From NCBI RefSeq assembly GCF_002860355.1, contig NZ_NMWU01000005.1, forward strand, positions 85 through 64,084: a stretch of DNA of 64,000 nt, written 5' to 3'. This DNA comes from Bifidobacterium margollesii (lineage in GTDB: Bacteria; Actinomycetota; Actinomycetes; Actinomycetales; Bifidobacteriaceae). Below the pieces are notes generated by a model, which searched no databases, was not told the origin of the DNA, and saw nothing but the letters and a program-made list of their open reading frames with translations. Shown in pieces: positions 55,906-64,000 of the stretch (position 1 is its first letter; each line of letters begins with the position of its first letter). The translations under genes were made by a program, and so were the position numbers.

Positions 55906-58047
55906 TCAACCCGCCATGGCCCGGATGTCCACCGGGCAGGAGAACCGGCTCTTCAGCTCGTCCATCGAGGCCAGCGGATCATCCCCGGACGAACCGGAAC
56001 CGGAACCACTGCCGGAGCCGGACGCCGAACCACCGGACGCCGATGCCGACGAGGAGGAGGAAGAAGACGGTGCGGACTGGGCGCTCGACGTGGAGCCGCT
56101 CGGAGCCGGTGCCGGAGTCGTCTTCCCCGCCGCGCACTTGTCGGTCACCTTGCCGCCGGAACCGGTCTGGATGCCGGTTTCGTTGATGATCGGCGTGGTG
56201 ACCAGATTCAGCGACTTCTTGGCGGTATTCGGCACGCGGACCGTGTACGCGATCGTCATGGACTCGCCGGGACCGAGATCGGCCATCTTGATGTTCATGA
56301 ACTGGTGGTTCTCCACCGTACCGTTGGAGATGAAATCGGCCTTCTCATAGGCCACGGAGGTGATCTCACCGCCCTTCGGCGCCATCAGGAACACACGCAG
56401 CTGCATGTTGCCGGGGGATTTCTCGCCTACCACGAAGCTGGGCAGCTTCTTCACCTGATCCTTGGTCAGCGTGTTCTTCATGGTGAACGTCACGGTGTAT
56501 TCGTCGCCGAGATCATCGCTGCTCACCTGGGCGAGCGACGTGGCTCGCGGCCAGGCGTCCACCTTGTCGGTCAGCCGGCTCTGCATCGACTGGTAGTTGT
56601 CGTCGCAGGTCCTGATCACTTCGGTTTCGGTCTGCAGATACCAGTCGAGCTTGCTGGGCTGGGCCTCGGTGAGATACACGCCGGTCACCGGATCGGTATC
56701 GCTGTCGGGCAGCTTGCCGGCCGCGTTCTCGTTGATGATGTTCGTATCGACCAGCGCATCGAATTCGCTCTGCGTCTTCATCCACATCTTGAAGTGGCCG
56801 GACTGCGAGGTCTCGCGCAGGGACTTGAGCACGCCGGAGACGGTGGAGCTGTTGAGATTGGAGAAGATGCTGTTCATGATCTTCTTCGAGGCCTCGTCCA
56901 CGTACTGGTTCTGCTCGTTGAAATCGGGATGGTCCACGTACAGGTCCTTGAGGAAGAATCGTACGGTGGAGGTGCCGTCCACCACCTTGCCGTCGTCGAG
57001 CGTCACGGAGCCGGTCGCCCCCACCAGCGACTGGAGGAACACCGGATCCACCGCGATCACGCCGGCCACATCCTTGTTCTTGTTGCCCTTCTGCGCCTTC
57101 CACAGGTTCTTGAGGTTCACGGCCGCGCGCTGATAGTTCGGGTTCACCGTGGTGGTCTGCGGATACCGGTACACCTGATCGCCGAAGATCGCGGCCTCCT
57201 GGACGTTCTGCGCGTCGAACGGCGAGGTGCCGTACTTGAAGTTGATCGTGCTGTTGAAGTCCTCGATCGTCACCTTGCCCTTGTTGGCGGTGATTTCGGC
57301 CACCGTGCCGACCATGCCGCCGCCGGAGCGCAGTTCGGCCGGGTTGTACACGGCCATCAGATACGTGCGTTCGCCCTTTTCACCGAGCAGGTCGGGCAAT
57401 GCGTTCACCAGATTCGTGTACTCGTTGATCGTGGAGTCCACGGATTTGAGGCCGGCCTTCTCCATCTGCACCAGCTGACCGAGCTTGCCGATGCGCGTGG
57501 CGGGAACGGCGTCGAGCGCCTCCACCTGGGTGTTGATGTCGTTGTGCGCGTTCTTCAGGATCTTCGGCGCGTCCATCAGCGCACTCACGTCGACGGTTTT
57601 GTTCTGCATCGAGAAGCCGTTGAGACGGTTCGACAGGTCGATCAGATCGGTGAAGGGGCCGTCCACCAGACTGCCCATCGAATCGAGCATGGTTCTCACG
57701 GCCACGATGTCGTTGCCGTACGAGGTGTGCTTCTCCACCAGAGTCCATTTGGGGCTGTTGAATTCGTCGCGCAGCTTGCGGGTGGAGGCCACCAGCTGCT
57801 TCGAGGCGGTGCCGATGTCGGTACTGCCGCCGCAGCCGAGGGCCGAGTTGGCCAGACTTTCGGCGGAGTCGATCATCCTGTTGGCCTCATGCCACATCGA
57901 GATCGCGGAGACGACGTACACACCCACCACGGAGAGGATCAGGCCGAGGATCGCGGAGGCGGCGCCGATGGCGATTCTGGTGGGCAGGGATGTCTGCTCC
58001 AGAATCCGATGTCCCTTCGACTTGCAGTGTCGTGGGTATGCCTGCAT
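55906..58047 (-). CDS. DUF4012 domain membrane-anchored protein
   Basis: The 713-residue protein has an N-terminal cytoplasmic tail and one helix (about 24-49), then a large extracellular region with the DUF4012 core YLMAVYNPAELRSGGGMVGT. It ends in a Ser/Gly/Ala-rich stretch and SRFSCPVDIRAMAG. DUF4012 proteins are frequently encoded with polysaccharide synthesis genes and resemble LytR-type extracellular proteins in location. The function is unknown; an envelope polysaccharide role is inference. Confidence 0.88.
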   Translation of the reverse strand: MQAYPRHCKSKGHRILEQTSLPTRIAIGAASAILGLILSVVGVYVVSAISMWHEANRMIDSAESLANSALGCGGSTDIGTASKQLVASTRKLRDEFNSPKWTLVEKHTSYGNDIVAVRTMLDSMGSLVDGPFTDLIDLSNRLNGFSMQNKTVDVSALMDAPKILKNAHNDINTQVEALDAVPATRIGKLGQLVQMEKAGLKSVDSTINEYTNLVNALPDLLGEKGERTYLMAVYNPAELRSGGGMVGTVAEITANKGKVTIEDFNSTINFKYGTSPFDAQNVQEAAIFGDQVYRYPQTTTVNPNYQRAAVNLKNLWKAQKGNKNKDVAGVIAVDPVFLQSLVGATGSVTLDDGKVVDGTSTVRFFLKDLYVDHPDFNEQNQYVDEASKKIMNSIFSNLNSSTVSGVLKSLRETSQSGHFKMWMKTQSEFDALVDTNIINENAAGKLPDSDTDPVTGVYLTEAQPSKLDWYLQTETEVIRTCDDNYQSMQSRLTDKVDAWPRATSLAQVSSDDLGDEYTVTFTMKNTLTKDQVKKLPSFVVGEKSPGNMQLRVFLMAPKGGEITSVAYEKADFISNGTVENHQFMNIKMADLGPGESMTIAYTVRVPNTAKKSLNLVTTPIINETGIQTGSGGKVTDKCAAGKTTPAPAPSGSTSSAQSAPSSSSSSSASASGGSASGSGSGSGSGSSGDDPLASMDELKSRFSCPVDIRAMAG

Positions 58048-58330
58048 AACAACCGCCCATCATGTCGTCTGTATGTCGTCCGTCGTACGCCCCGCGGACG
58101 TCCCGTATATTCGCCGTGTGCCGCGGCCCGCCGTCCCGCGCCGATCGGCGGCCGACATGGCATCACATGGCATGCACAGGGTCAGATGATACATGCCGTA
58201 CTTTAAAACGCCGGCGGAAGTTCCGGCACCACCACATTTTGTTGACGCCGTCCCGCCGGCACGCACGGCACCGCAGCCGGGAACCGTACCGACCGGCCGA
58301 TCAGTCCCGCACGGCTCAGTCCTTCCTGGC
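58048..58330. other. Intergenic region between the DUF4012 and HD genes
   Basis: Nothing gene-like is seen. A small direct repeat (CGGCTCAGTCCTTC-like, near 58313-58340) lies at the end of the HD gene. The promoter for the DUF4012 gene should be here. Confidence 0.35.
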
Positions 58331-59026
58331 TCAGTCCTTCACGTCCACGATCTTCTGACCGTATTTCTCCGCCAGCTCGCGCAGGTTCCTCGGCTCGCCG
58401 TAGATGCCCACCAGCTCACGCATGCGATCCTCGTTCTCCTTGCCGAACTTGGCGCAGCGGCTGATCGCCTTGGCGGCGGTGACGAACTTCGGCGGGAACG
58501 ACTTGCTGTTGAAGTTGTCCGCGTACATCACCACCTCCTGTTCGAGGTTCTTCGGCGTGTAGTTGGCCGGCGGCAGCGGCAGATGCTGCTCCTCCACCAT
58601 CTTCTTGGTGATGCCGACGCCGGTGTGGTTGCGGCAGAACTCGGCGATCTCCTCGTCCACGCCCTCGGCCTTGAGCAGATCGTAGCCGGCCAGTCCGTGC
58701 AGAATGTACCGGTCGCGGTCGAAGCTCACCGGCTCGCCGTTGGAACCGTCGTTGTCGATCACCGAATACGTGCCGATGTCGTGCACCAGCGCGCCGACCA
58801 CGGCCTTGTCGGTGTTGAACAGACGCGGGGGGATGCGCGTCGTGTACTGACGGATCATGTCCTCGCCCAGCGTGCAGCGCTGCACGAAGAGGTTGTTCTG
58901 CCTGCGGCACAGCTCGCGAACCATGCTGGCCACGATCATGCAGTGTCGGTAGACCAGCTCGTACGCCTCCTGCGAGGGCGCGTACTTGCGGTGAAGCTCG
59001 TCGATCTCATCGAAATTAGGAATCAT
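58331..59026 (-). CDS. HD-domain phosphohydrolase
   Basis: The 231-residue cytosolic protein has an HD-type metal site: His in YRHCMIVASMV, HD in GALVHDIGTYSV, a further His in RYILHGLAGYDLL and later EFCRNHTGVGI. Such proteins hydrolyse nucleotides or similar phosphates; the substrate is unknown. It is divergent from the GT2 gene with a 35-base gap. Confidence 0.86.
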   Translation of the reverse strand: MIPNFDEIDELHRKYAPSQEAYELVYRHCMIVASMVRELCRRQNNLFVQRCTLGEDMIRQYTTRIPPRLFNTDKAVVGALVHDIGTYSVIDNDGSNGEPVSFDRDRYILHGLAGYDLLKAEGVDEEIAEFCRNHTGVGITKKMVEEQHLPLPPANYTPKNLEQEVVMYADNFNSKSFPPKFVTAAKAISRCAKFGKENEDRMRELVGIYGEPRNLRELAEKYGQKIVDVKD

Positions 59027-59061
59027 GCCTTCTATCTTAGGGAGGTGAGAGACTTAGGCAC

Positions 59062-60081
59062 ATGAACGATGTTTCAATTTCGGAGGCAAAACAGCTGACC
59101 GCCAAGCTGGCCATAGTGGTGGTGACCTACAAGCGTCAGGAGTTGTTGAAGACGCTGTTCGATTCGATCGAGCATTCGACCCTTGCACCGTGGCGCATCG
59201 TCATCGTCGACAACGAGAATTCCGAGCTCACCCGCGGCATGGTCGAGGAGTTCGGCGAGCGGATCACCGCGCAATGGGGCAAAACCATCGTCGATGCCGC
59301 CGGCAATCTCAGCCGCGTGGTATACGCGCCGCAGACCGAGAACCTCGGCGGCGCGGGCGGATTCTCGGCCGGCGTGAAGAAGGCGTATGATCTGGGCGCG
59401 GAATGGTTCTGGGTGATGGACGACGATGTGGCCGTCGAGCCCGACGGCATGCGGATGCTCGCCAAGTGGATGCCCTCGCATGATGTGATCCAGGGCAGCC
59501 GGTACGACTACGACGGCGGCCCGTTCTACTGGCAGTACGATTTCATCGTGCCGTTGGGCATTCCCAATCCGATCGCCCCGGCCGCATTCGGCCACGCCGG
59601 CTACCGGGTGATGAACACGCTGTGCTTCGAGGGCGGCCTGTTCCGCCGGAGCATCGTGGAGAAGGTCGGCTTCCCCGATCCGCGGTTCTTCATCTACTGG
59701 GACGACACGATCTACGGGTATCTGGCCAGCAAGGTCACCAATCCGATCGTCGTGGCCGATCGCGTCATGCGCCGCACCCGTACGATCGGCAACTGGGACA
59801 TCGCCGGCCTCCGCCAGCTCAATTCCACCTCCGACATGAACCGCTACCACATCATGCGCAATCGCGGCTACATGGCCCGCTATTTCATGGCGAACGGCGA
59901 TTACCGCCCGTTCCTGTTCGCGATGGGCACCGTCGCCACGTTCGCCAAGGAGGTGATCCGTCTGGTCGCGGTGGATCGCGAGCATGTCGGCAGCGGTCTG
60001 CGGAAACTGGTCCGAGGCTGGTGGGATTCGCGCGCGCTGATGCATGATCCGGATTGGAAGCCGATCCAGCCGCTGAAATAA
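59062..60081 (+). CDS. GT2 glycosyltransferase, galactofuranosyltransferase-like
   Basis: The 339-residue enzyme has a GT-A fold: LAIVVVTYKRQELLKTLFDS, ENLGGAGGFSAGVKKAYDLG, and the metal-binding triad in WFWVMDDDVAVEPDG. DDD together with the ENxGGAGG motif is typical of GlfT-type galactofuranosyl or rhamnosyl transferases. WDDTIYGYLA further on fits the catalytic base region. With glf in the same window, a galactofuranose-containing glycan is likely. GGGAGG lies about 16 bases before the ATG, which is distant. Confidence 0.87.
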   Translation: MNDVSISEAKQLTAKLAIVVVTYKRQELLKTLFDSIEHSTLAPWRIVIVDNENSELTRGMVEEFGERITAQWGKTIVDAAGNLSRVVYAPQTENLGGAGGFSAGVKKAYDLGAEWFWVMDDDVAVEPDGMRMLAKWMPSHDVIQGSRYDYDGGPFYWQYDFIVPLGIPNPIAPAAFGHAGYRVMNTLCFEGGLFRRSIVEKVGFPDPRFFIYWDDTIYGYLASKVTNPIVVADRVMRRTRTIGNWDIAGLRQLNSTSDMNRYHIMRNRGYMARYFMANGDYRPFLFAMGTVATFAKEVIRLVAVDREHVGSGLRKLVRGWWDSRALMHDPDWKPIQPLK

Positions 60082-60332
60082 CGGCGATAGCCGCATTAAC
60101 CGGAATACCCGGAATCACGACCCTCGGCGCAACGCTGCGGGAGACGCGGAACGGAAGCGGATACGCCCCCTGACTCAGCGTTCTCCCAGACTTCTTGCAG
60201 AATCACCGTAGGGTTCGGCAAGAGAAATCTCACACAGAGCGCCCATAGTGGGAGCCACGGGACGCCTCCGACCTGCCTACGCATGCGCAGGTCGCGCGTC
60301 CCGGCCAATGTTGGATGGAACTGGAGAAGTAC

Positions 60333-61643
60333 ATGTTCGTTCTGAAGAACGCGTGGTCGGCGATGTGGCGTCGCTGGTGGCGCACGCTGTTGCTGATGCT
60401 GCTGGCACTGGCGGTGTCGTTCGGCTCGATGATCGGCCTTTCGGTGCTGAAGGCCGAAACCACGGCGACCACCACCGACTACGACAAGCTCACCCCGGCG
60501 GTCACCTTCCGCCCCGATCGTGAAACCATCACCGAAGTGAAGGGCAAGGGGGACGCCGGCAAGGTTGACTGGACGAAGTACCGGCTCTCCTGGAACCAGT
60601 ATTCCGAGTATGTGCAGAAGAGCGGCGTGCAGCTCACCAACGCCTATTACGGCGAAACCGCCACCGTTCGGCTCGACAGGCTGAAGAAGACGACCAACGC
60701 CTCGGACGGCGCCGATTCGATCACCGGCAAGCTCGCCGACGACACGTTCGCCATCACCGGATTCTCCGACGAGAACGCCGCGCAGGACGGTCTCAACGGC
60801 AAGTACACGATCGTGGACGGCGAGGATCTGAGCTACGACGAGAACGGCGCCGGGCAGGCTCTCGTCTCCGAAGCGTTCGCCAAGGCCAACGATCTCAAGG
60901 TCGGCAGCACGTTCACCGCCACGAACCCCTCGAAGACGTCGACCAGGCAGAATCTCAAGGTGACCGGCATCTACCGCAACACCGGGAACGTGACCGAACG
61001 GCGGACCGGTCTCGACCCGGAGAACACGATCTACACGAACTACTACACGATGACCGTGCTCGGGCTTTCCACCACGGATCAGAGCGGCACCTCCACCAAT
61101 CTCGATGTGGCGATGATCCTGCAGAGCCCATCCGATTACGACAAGTTCGTCAAGGCCGTGCGCAAGGCCAAGCTGTCCAACGATTACGTGATCGGCTCCA
61201 CCACGCTGGACGACTACAACGCCAAGGTGGCGCCGCTGAAGTCGCTGGCCGCGAAGATCCGGCCCGGTCTGATCGTTCTGGCGGTGGCGGGCGCGGCGCT
61301 GGCCGTACTGCTGCTGATTCTGGGCATGCGGGGACGCCTCGAGGAGGTCGGATTCCTGACGGCGATCGGCGTCGGCCGCGGCGGCATTGCGAACCAGTTC
61401 TCCCTGGAGGCTCTGTTCCCGCTGCTGGTGGGCTGGGCGATCGGCGTGGCTGCGGCCGCGTTCTCGGTCGGGCCGGTTTCGAACTGGCTGACCGCGGGCG
61501 CGAATGCGAGCGTTGACGCCGGTATGATCTGGACGATGGTGTGGATCGGCATCGGCGTGCTGGTGGCGAATGCGGTGATCTGCACGATATGGGTGGCATC
61601 CATCAAGACGACGACGATGCTCGGTTCCCGAATGGAGGCGTGA
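60333..61643 (+). CDS. ABC transporter permease, FtsX/MacB type
   Basis: The 436-residue membrane protein has an N-terminal helix (WWRTLLLMLLALAVSFGSMI), an extracytoplasmic domain of about 260 residues, and three C-terminal helices (LIVLAVAGAALAVLLLILGM; LFPLLVGWAIGVAAAAFSVG; MIWTMVWIGIGVLVANAVIC). This is the single-FtsX-domain plan of mechanotransmission or lipoprotein-type ABC systems. ATG at 60333 has GGAG six bases upstream and is preferred over 60315. The ATPase-like gene follows after two bases. Confidence 0.87.
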   Translation: MFVLKNAWSAMWRRWWRTLLLMLLALAVSFGSMIGLSVLKAETTATTTDYDKLTPAVTFRPDRETITEVKGKGDAGKVDWTKYRLSWNQYSEYVQKSGVQLTNAYYGETATVRLDRLKKTTNASDGADSITGKLADDTFAITGFSDENAAQDGLNGKYTIVDGEDLSYDENGAGQALVSEAFAKANDLKVGSTFTATNPSKTSTRQNLKVTGIYRNTGNVTERRTGLDPENTIYTNYYTMTVLGLSTTDQSGTSTNLDVAMILQSPSDYDKFVKAVRKAKLSNDYVIGSTTLDDYNAKVAPLKSLAAKIRPGLIVLAVAGAALAVLLLILGMRGRLEEVGFLTAIGVGRGGIANQFSLEALFPLLVGWAIGVAAAAFSVGPVSNWLTAGANASVDAGMIWTMVWIGIGVLVANAVICTIWVASIKTTTMLGSRMEA

Positions 61644-61645
61644 CG

Positions 61646-62518
61646 ATGAGCGACAAGACGACCGATATCAGCGATCTCGGATTGCACGATACCAACGGAG
61701 ACGATGCGGATATCAGCGACATCGAGATCACGTACGACGACGTCGACCACAGCCTTGACGTGAAACCGGCGGCATCGGATGCCGACGGAGAGGCCGAGGA
61801 GGTGGAGCATGCGGCCAGTACGGTGGACGGCGAGCTGAGCCGGCATAAGGACACCTTCACGTTCAAGACCTATCCGACGCTGGCCATGAGGCATGTGTCG
61901 GTCGCCGCCGGTCGGCGCGGCAATGGCGGCGACGTGCTGCACGACGTGAGTCTGGAATTCCATCAGCGCAAGACGCATGCGGTGCTGGTCTCATCCGAGG
62001 CCGAACGCATGGCCGTCGTGGGCGTGCTGGCCGGCATCGTGCAGCCGAAGGCCGGCAAGGTGCAGTTCAAGAGTCAGGATATGCACGAGTTCACATCGCA
62101 GGAGTTCCGCGGTCATTTCCTGGGATTCATCCCGCAGATCGGAGCCGTGCGGTCGGATTGGAGCGCCTCCCGCAATCTCGTGGCCGCCATGGACGCCTCC
62201 AACCGCAACTTCCTGCGGCCGAAGCCGATTCTGGCCGAGCAGCTGCTGGATCAGGTGGGCTTCCCCGAGGAGCTGGCGAACAAACCGCTCAAGGAGCTGA
62301 AGGAGGTCGACCGTCGACGTGCGGCCATCGCCCGCGCCCTGTGCTGCGAGCCCTCGGTGGTGCTGGCCGACGAGCCCATCGCCAGGTTGGGCGATGACGC
62401 CGCCGAAACGATCTACGATCTGCTCGCCGGATTGACCCGTCACGACGACTACTGCGTGATCATCGTCACCGAGGATCCCGATCTGGCCGCCCGCGCCAAC
62501 GTCACCTACGAGATCTAA
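61646..62518 (+). CDS. Degenerate ABC ATPase-like protein
   Basis: The 290-residue protein has an acidic N-terminal extension (about 1-70) and an ABC nucleotide-binding-domain fold. The key motifs are altered: HAVLVSSEAERMAVVGVL takes the place of Walker A, and LKELKEVDRRRAAIARAL takes the place of the LSGGQ signature. VVLADEPIARLGDDAAE still reads as a Walker B and D-loop, and IIVTEDPDLA lacks the switch His. It is encoded two bases after an FtsX-type permease with GGAGGCG before its ATG, so the pair is co-translated. It probably binds the permease but may not hydrolyse ATP. Confidence 0.84.
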   Translation: MSDKTTDISDLGLHDTNGDDADISDIEITYDDVDHSLDVKPAASDADGEAEEVEHAASTVDGELSRHKDTFTFKTYPTLAMRHVSVAAGRRGNGGDVLHDVSLEFHQRKTHAVLVSSEAERMAVVGVLAGIVQPKAGKVQFKSQDMHEFTSQEFRGHFLGFIPQIGAVRSDWSASRNLVAAMDASNRNFLRPKPILAEQLLDQVGFPEELANKPLKELKEVDRRRAAIARALCCEPSVVLADEPIARLGDDAAETIYDLLAGLTRHDDYCVIIVTEDPDLAARANVTYEI

Positions 62519-62533
62519 CAGCCGGTCAGCGCT

Positions 62534-63481
62534 CTAAGCCTCATAGGGTCCCATAAAGCGAGAGCCGTCGAGGTGAATCATGTGATCAGGAGTGTCGGCG
62601 CACCAAGCTTCCGTTTCCCAAGCAAGCAGGGCAAGGTATCTTTGCATGGTCTTGCGATCGGGGAAACAGGAGACGAGGACGACCTTATCCCACTGATCGG
62701 CGAAAAGACCGTGCAATTCGGCTTTGCGCGTCACGTCTATCGGGCCATGAGTGCTGGCCGCCTCCATGAGGAACAGCCATCCGCGCTCCGCATCCCATGC
62801 AATCACGTCGGGAGCCTTTTCGCGGGTCTTAAGGTCGATGCCGAGTCTTTCCATCAGCTCGGCATCGACCACACCATGCTGATGATCGGTATCGTCGATG
62901 TACACGATATGACAGGCGGCCGCAAAACGCGGCAACATTTCTTCGATCATCGACTTGATCAACACCGACTGGCCGCTGGGCGACAGTTCCATCGAAGAAC
63001 CGGATGGCAGGATGACTGGGGTTTTCGGCAGGTTTCGCCGTTCTTCGGTCAGTGACGCGTACGAGACATGCTCGCGAAGGAACCGTTTTAGTTCGATCTC
63101 GAAAACCGACTTGCCATAACTGCGGAATACTTCCAGCGCCGCATCGGTGATGCGATAATTCCACTTCGGCGAGTTGATAGGTCGATCGGACCGGTCAGCG
63201 TTCTCCTCGACGATTTCGGCCATGATGAACTGGTGCAGGGTGAACCGGCGGATTGTCTCACGCGTATTCGGCTTGTAGTCCACGCCGAACTGATCGCGGA
63301 TCCAATCCATGATCGCACGAGTACCCAGCATTGGATTCGTGGCCTGATCCCAGGAATCACCATCCTTGAGATGCAGCAGGGCCAGCAGGGTCATGGCACT
63401 ACGGTCATTCAACTGATCCTTGCCGACTTCGAAGTCGCGCAGAATCTCAAGCGCCTCATCAATCAGCTTGCTTGCACCCAT
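62534..63481 (-). CDS. Type II restriction endonuclease, BsuBI/PstI family
   Basis: The 315-residue enzyme matches BsuBI/PstI endonucleases: HIVYIDDTDHQHGVVDAELM, APDVIAWDAERGWLFLMEAA, THGPIDVTRKAELHGLF, VSCFPDRKTMQRYLALLAWE and DHMIHLDGSRFMGPYEA. The D-x(n)-ExA type catalytic residues lie in PDVIAWD and FLMEA. The family cuts CTGCAG, so that is the predicted target. Its ATG overlaps the end of the methyltransferase gene by 19 bases. Confidence 0.93.
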   Translation of the reverse strand: MGASKLIDEALEILRDFEVGKDQLNDRSAMTLLALLHLKDGDSWDQATNPMLGTRAIMDWIRDQFGVDYKPNTRETIRRFTLHQFIMAEIVEENADRSDRPINSPKWNYRITDAALEVFRSYGKSVFEIELKRFLREHVSYASLTEERRNLPKTPVILPSGSSMELSPSGQSVLIKSMIEEMLPRFAAACHIVYIDDTDHQHGVVDAELMERLGIDLKTREKAPDVIAWDAERGWLFLMEAASTHGPIDVTRKAELHGLFADQWDKVVLVSCFPDRKTMQRYLALLAWETEAWCADTPDHMIHLDGSRFMGPYEA

Positions 63482-64000
63482 GAGAACAGCCTTCCAATCG
63501 TTTCGTCGATATGACTTTGGGATGCATCGGCGTCAATGGGGAGACTATCGGCCAATGCTGTCAGCTGCGCCTTCGTCGGACACGGCATCTGCCGTAGATC
63601 GGTAGCATTGACCTGCGTACTACCGGAAATCTGCCGGTACCACTCATCGATGACCGATGATGACATCCATAGCGTCAGACCGCAAGCCACTTTGTCGTCC
63701 AACGGCACCGTTCGACGGGATGTGCCTTGATGCACGTAGTTCAGCTTGTTATCTGCCACAAATCCCACGCTGCTGCACAGATACGATGCATGGATGCGAC
63801 GCGACTGCTCCTTGGCGGAGAAACGATTCACCATGCAGTAGCTGCCGGCAGGAAGTATCACATTACGCGAATCGACTCCATCGGTCACCCACTGTTCTCG
63901 ATCGCATTCGACCGGATGCACCATCATCATGCCGTTTTGATTGTCAGACCAGTACAACGGATGCCCCTTCGGTCTTTCCACGGCCGATAGCACATCACGG
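63463..64000 (-). CDS. DNA adenine methyltransferase of the R-M system, C-terminal part
   Basis: The frame stays open to the window edge (179 codons seen). LPAGSYCMVNRFSAKEQSRR and KVACGLTLWMSSSVIDEWYR with INGSTQVNATDLRQMPCP-like spacing resemble the target-recognition region of Eco57I/BsuBI-type N6-adenine methyltransferases. It should protect the site cut by the overlapping endonuclease. The catalytic NPPY motif lies outside the window. Confidence 0.82.
   Translation of the reverse strand, partial: RDVLSAVERPKGHPLYWSDNQNGMMMVHPVECDREQWVTDGVDSRNVILPAGSYCMVNRFSAKEQSRRIHASYLCSSVGFVADNKLNYVHQGTSRRTVPLDDKVACGLTLWMSSSVIDEWYRQISGSTQVNATDLRQMPCPTKAQLTALADSLPIDADASQSHIDETIGRLFSWVQAS

Noticed and set aside
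62534-63481. CTGCAG avoidance in the window
   Set aside because: Several CTGCAG sites were found on reading, so strong avoidance is not supported; an exact count was not made.

Overview
The window looks like a chromosomal segment of a Bifidobacterium species; the exact species cannot be read from the sequence. The DNA is GC-rich throughout. Diagnostic content includes a long 2-isopropylmalate synthase, an aspartokinase split into a catalytic gene and an ACT-domain gene, a reduced actinobacterial Tad pilus locus with a DUF4244 pilin, DUF5701 and DUF5648 proteins, and intergenic repeat elements of a kind I associate with bifidobacteria. Most starts carry AAAGGAG-like ribosome binding sites; a few genes may be leaderless.

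Layout. 0-7 kb: the edge of an IS30-type element, UDP-galactopyranose mutase (glf), a lipoteichoic-acid-synthase-like sulfatase and a class A penicillin-binding protein, all envelope genes. 7.4-16.3 kb: a tight eight-gene minus-strand operon. In transcription order it encodes a discrete acyl carrier protein, a CocE/NonD-type hydrolase, an HGGG-type esterase, a four-helix membrane protein, a Pta/Ptb-family phosphotransacylase, a butyrate-kinase-family carboxylate kinase and two OFA-type MFS carboxylate transporters. A PucR/CdaR-type regulator diverges from it at 16.5 kb across a palindromic operator candidate. A 4'-phosphopantetheinyl transferase of AcpS type follows at 18.2 kb, placed just behind UDP-glucose dehydrogenase. 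This operon is the most unusual part of the window. It could take up a carboxylic acid, phosphorylate it and load it onto a dedicated ACP, or run the other way to recover ATP.

18.6-25 kb: UDP-glucose dehydrogenase, a GT2 glycosyltransferase, a surface subtilase with a sortase-like tail and a secreted DUF5648 protein. 25.2-31 kb: leuA, then an AraC regulator, sugar-porter MFS and alpha/beta hydrolase unit. 31.3-36.8 kb: a NarL-type response regulator and histidine kinase divergent from a PspC-domain membrane protein and its partner. 36.8-47 kb: housekeeping genes in one direction (pabB, pabC, dnaX, recR, aspartokinase alpha and beta, asd) plus DUF5701. 47.5-53.6 kb: a frameshifted formate/nitrite transporter and the Tad locus (tadZ-A-B-C, pilin, two TadE-like pseudopilins).

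53.6-62.5 kb: an intergenic region with a candidate structured RNA, an amino-acid permease, a DUF4012 protein, an HD-domain protein, a galactofuranosyltransferase-like GT2 (a plausible partner of glf), and an FtsX-like permease with an ABC protein that has lost its Walker A and signature motifs. 62.5-64 kb: a BsuBI/PstI-type restriction endonuclease and the C-terminal part of its methyltransferase, cut by the window edge. I saw no tRNA, rRNA or CRISPR array.
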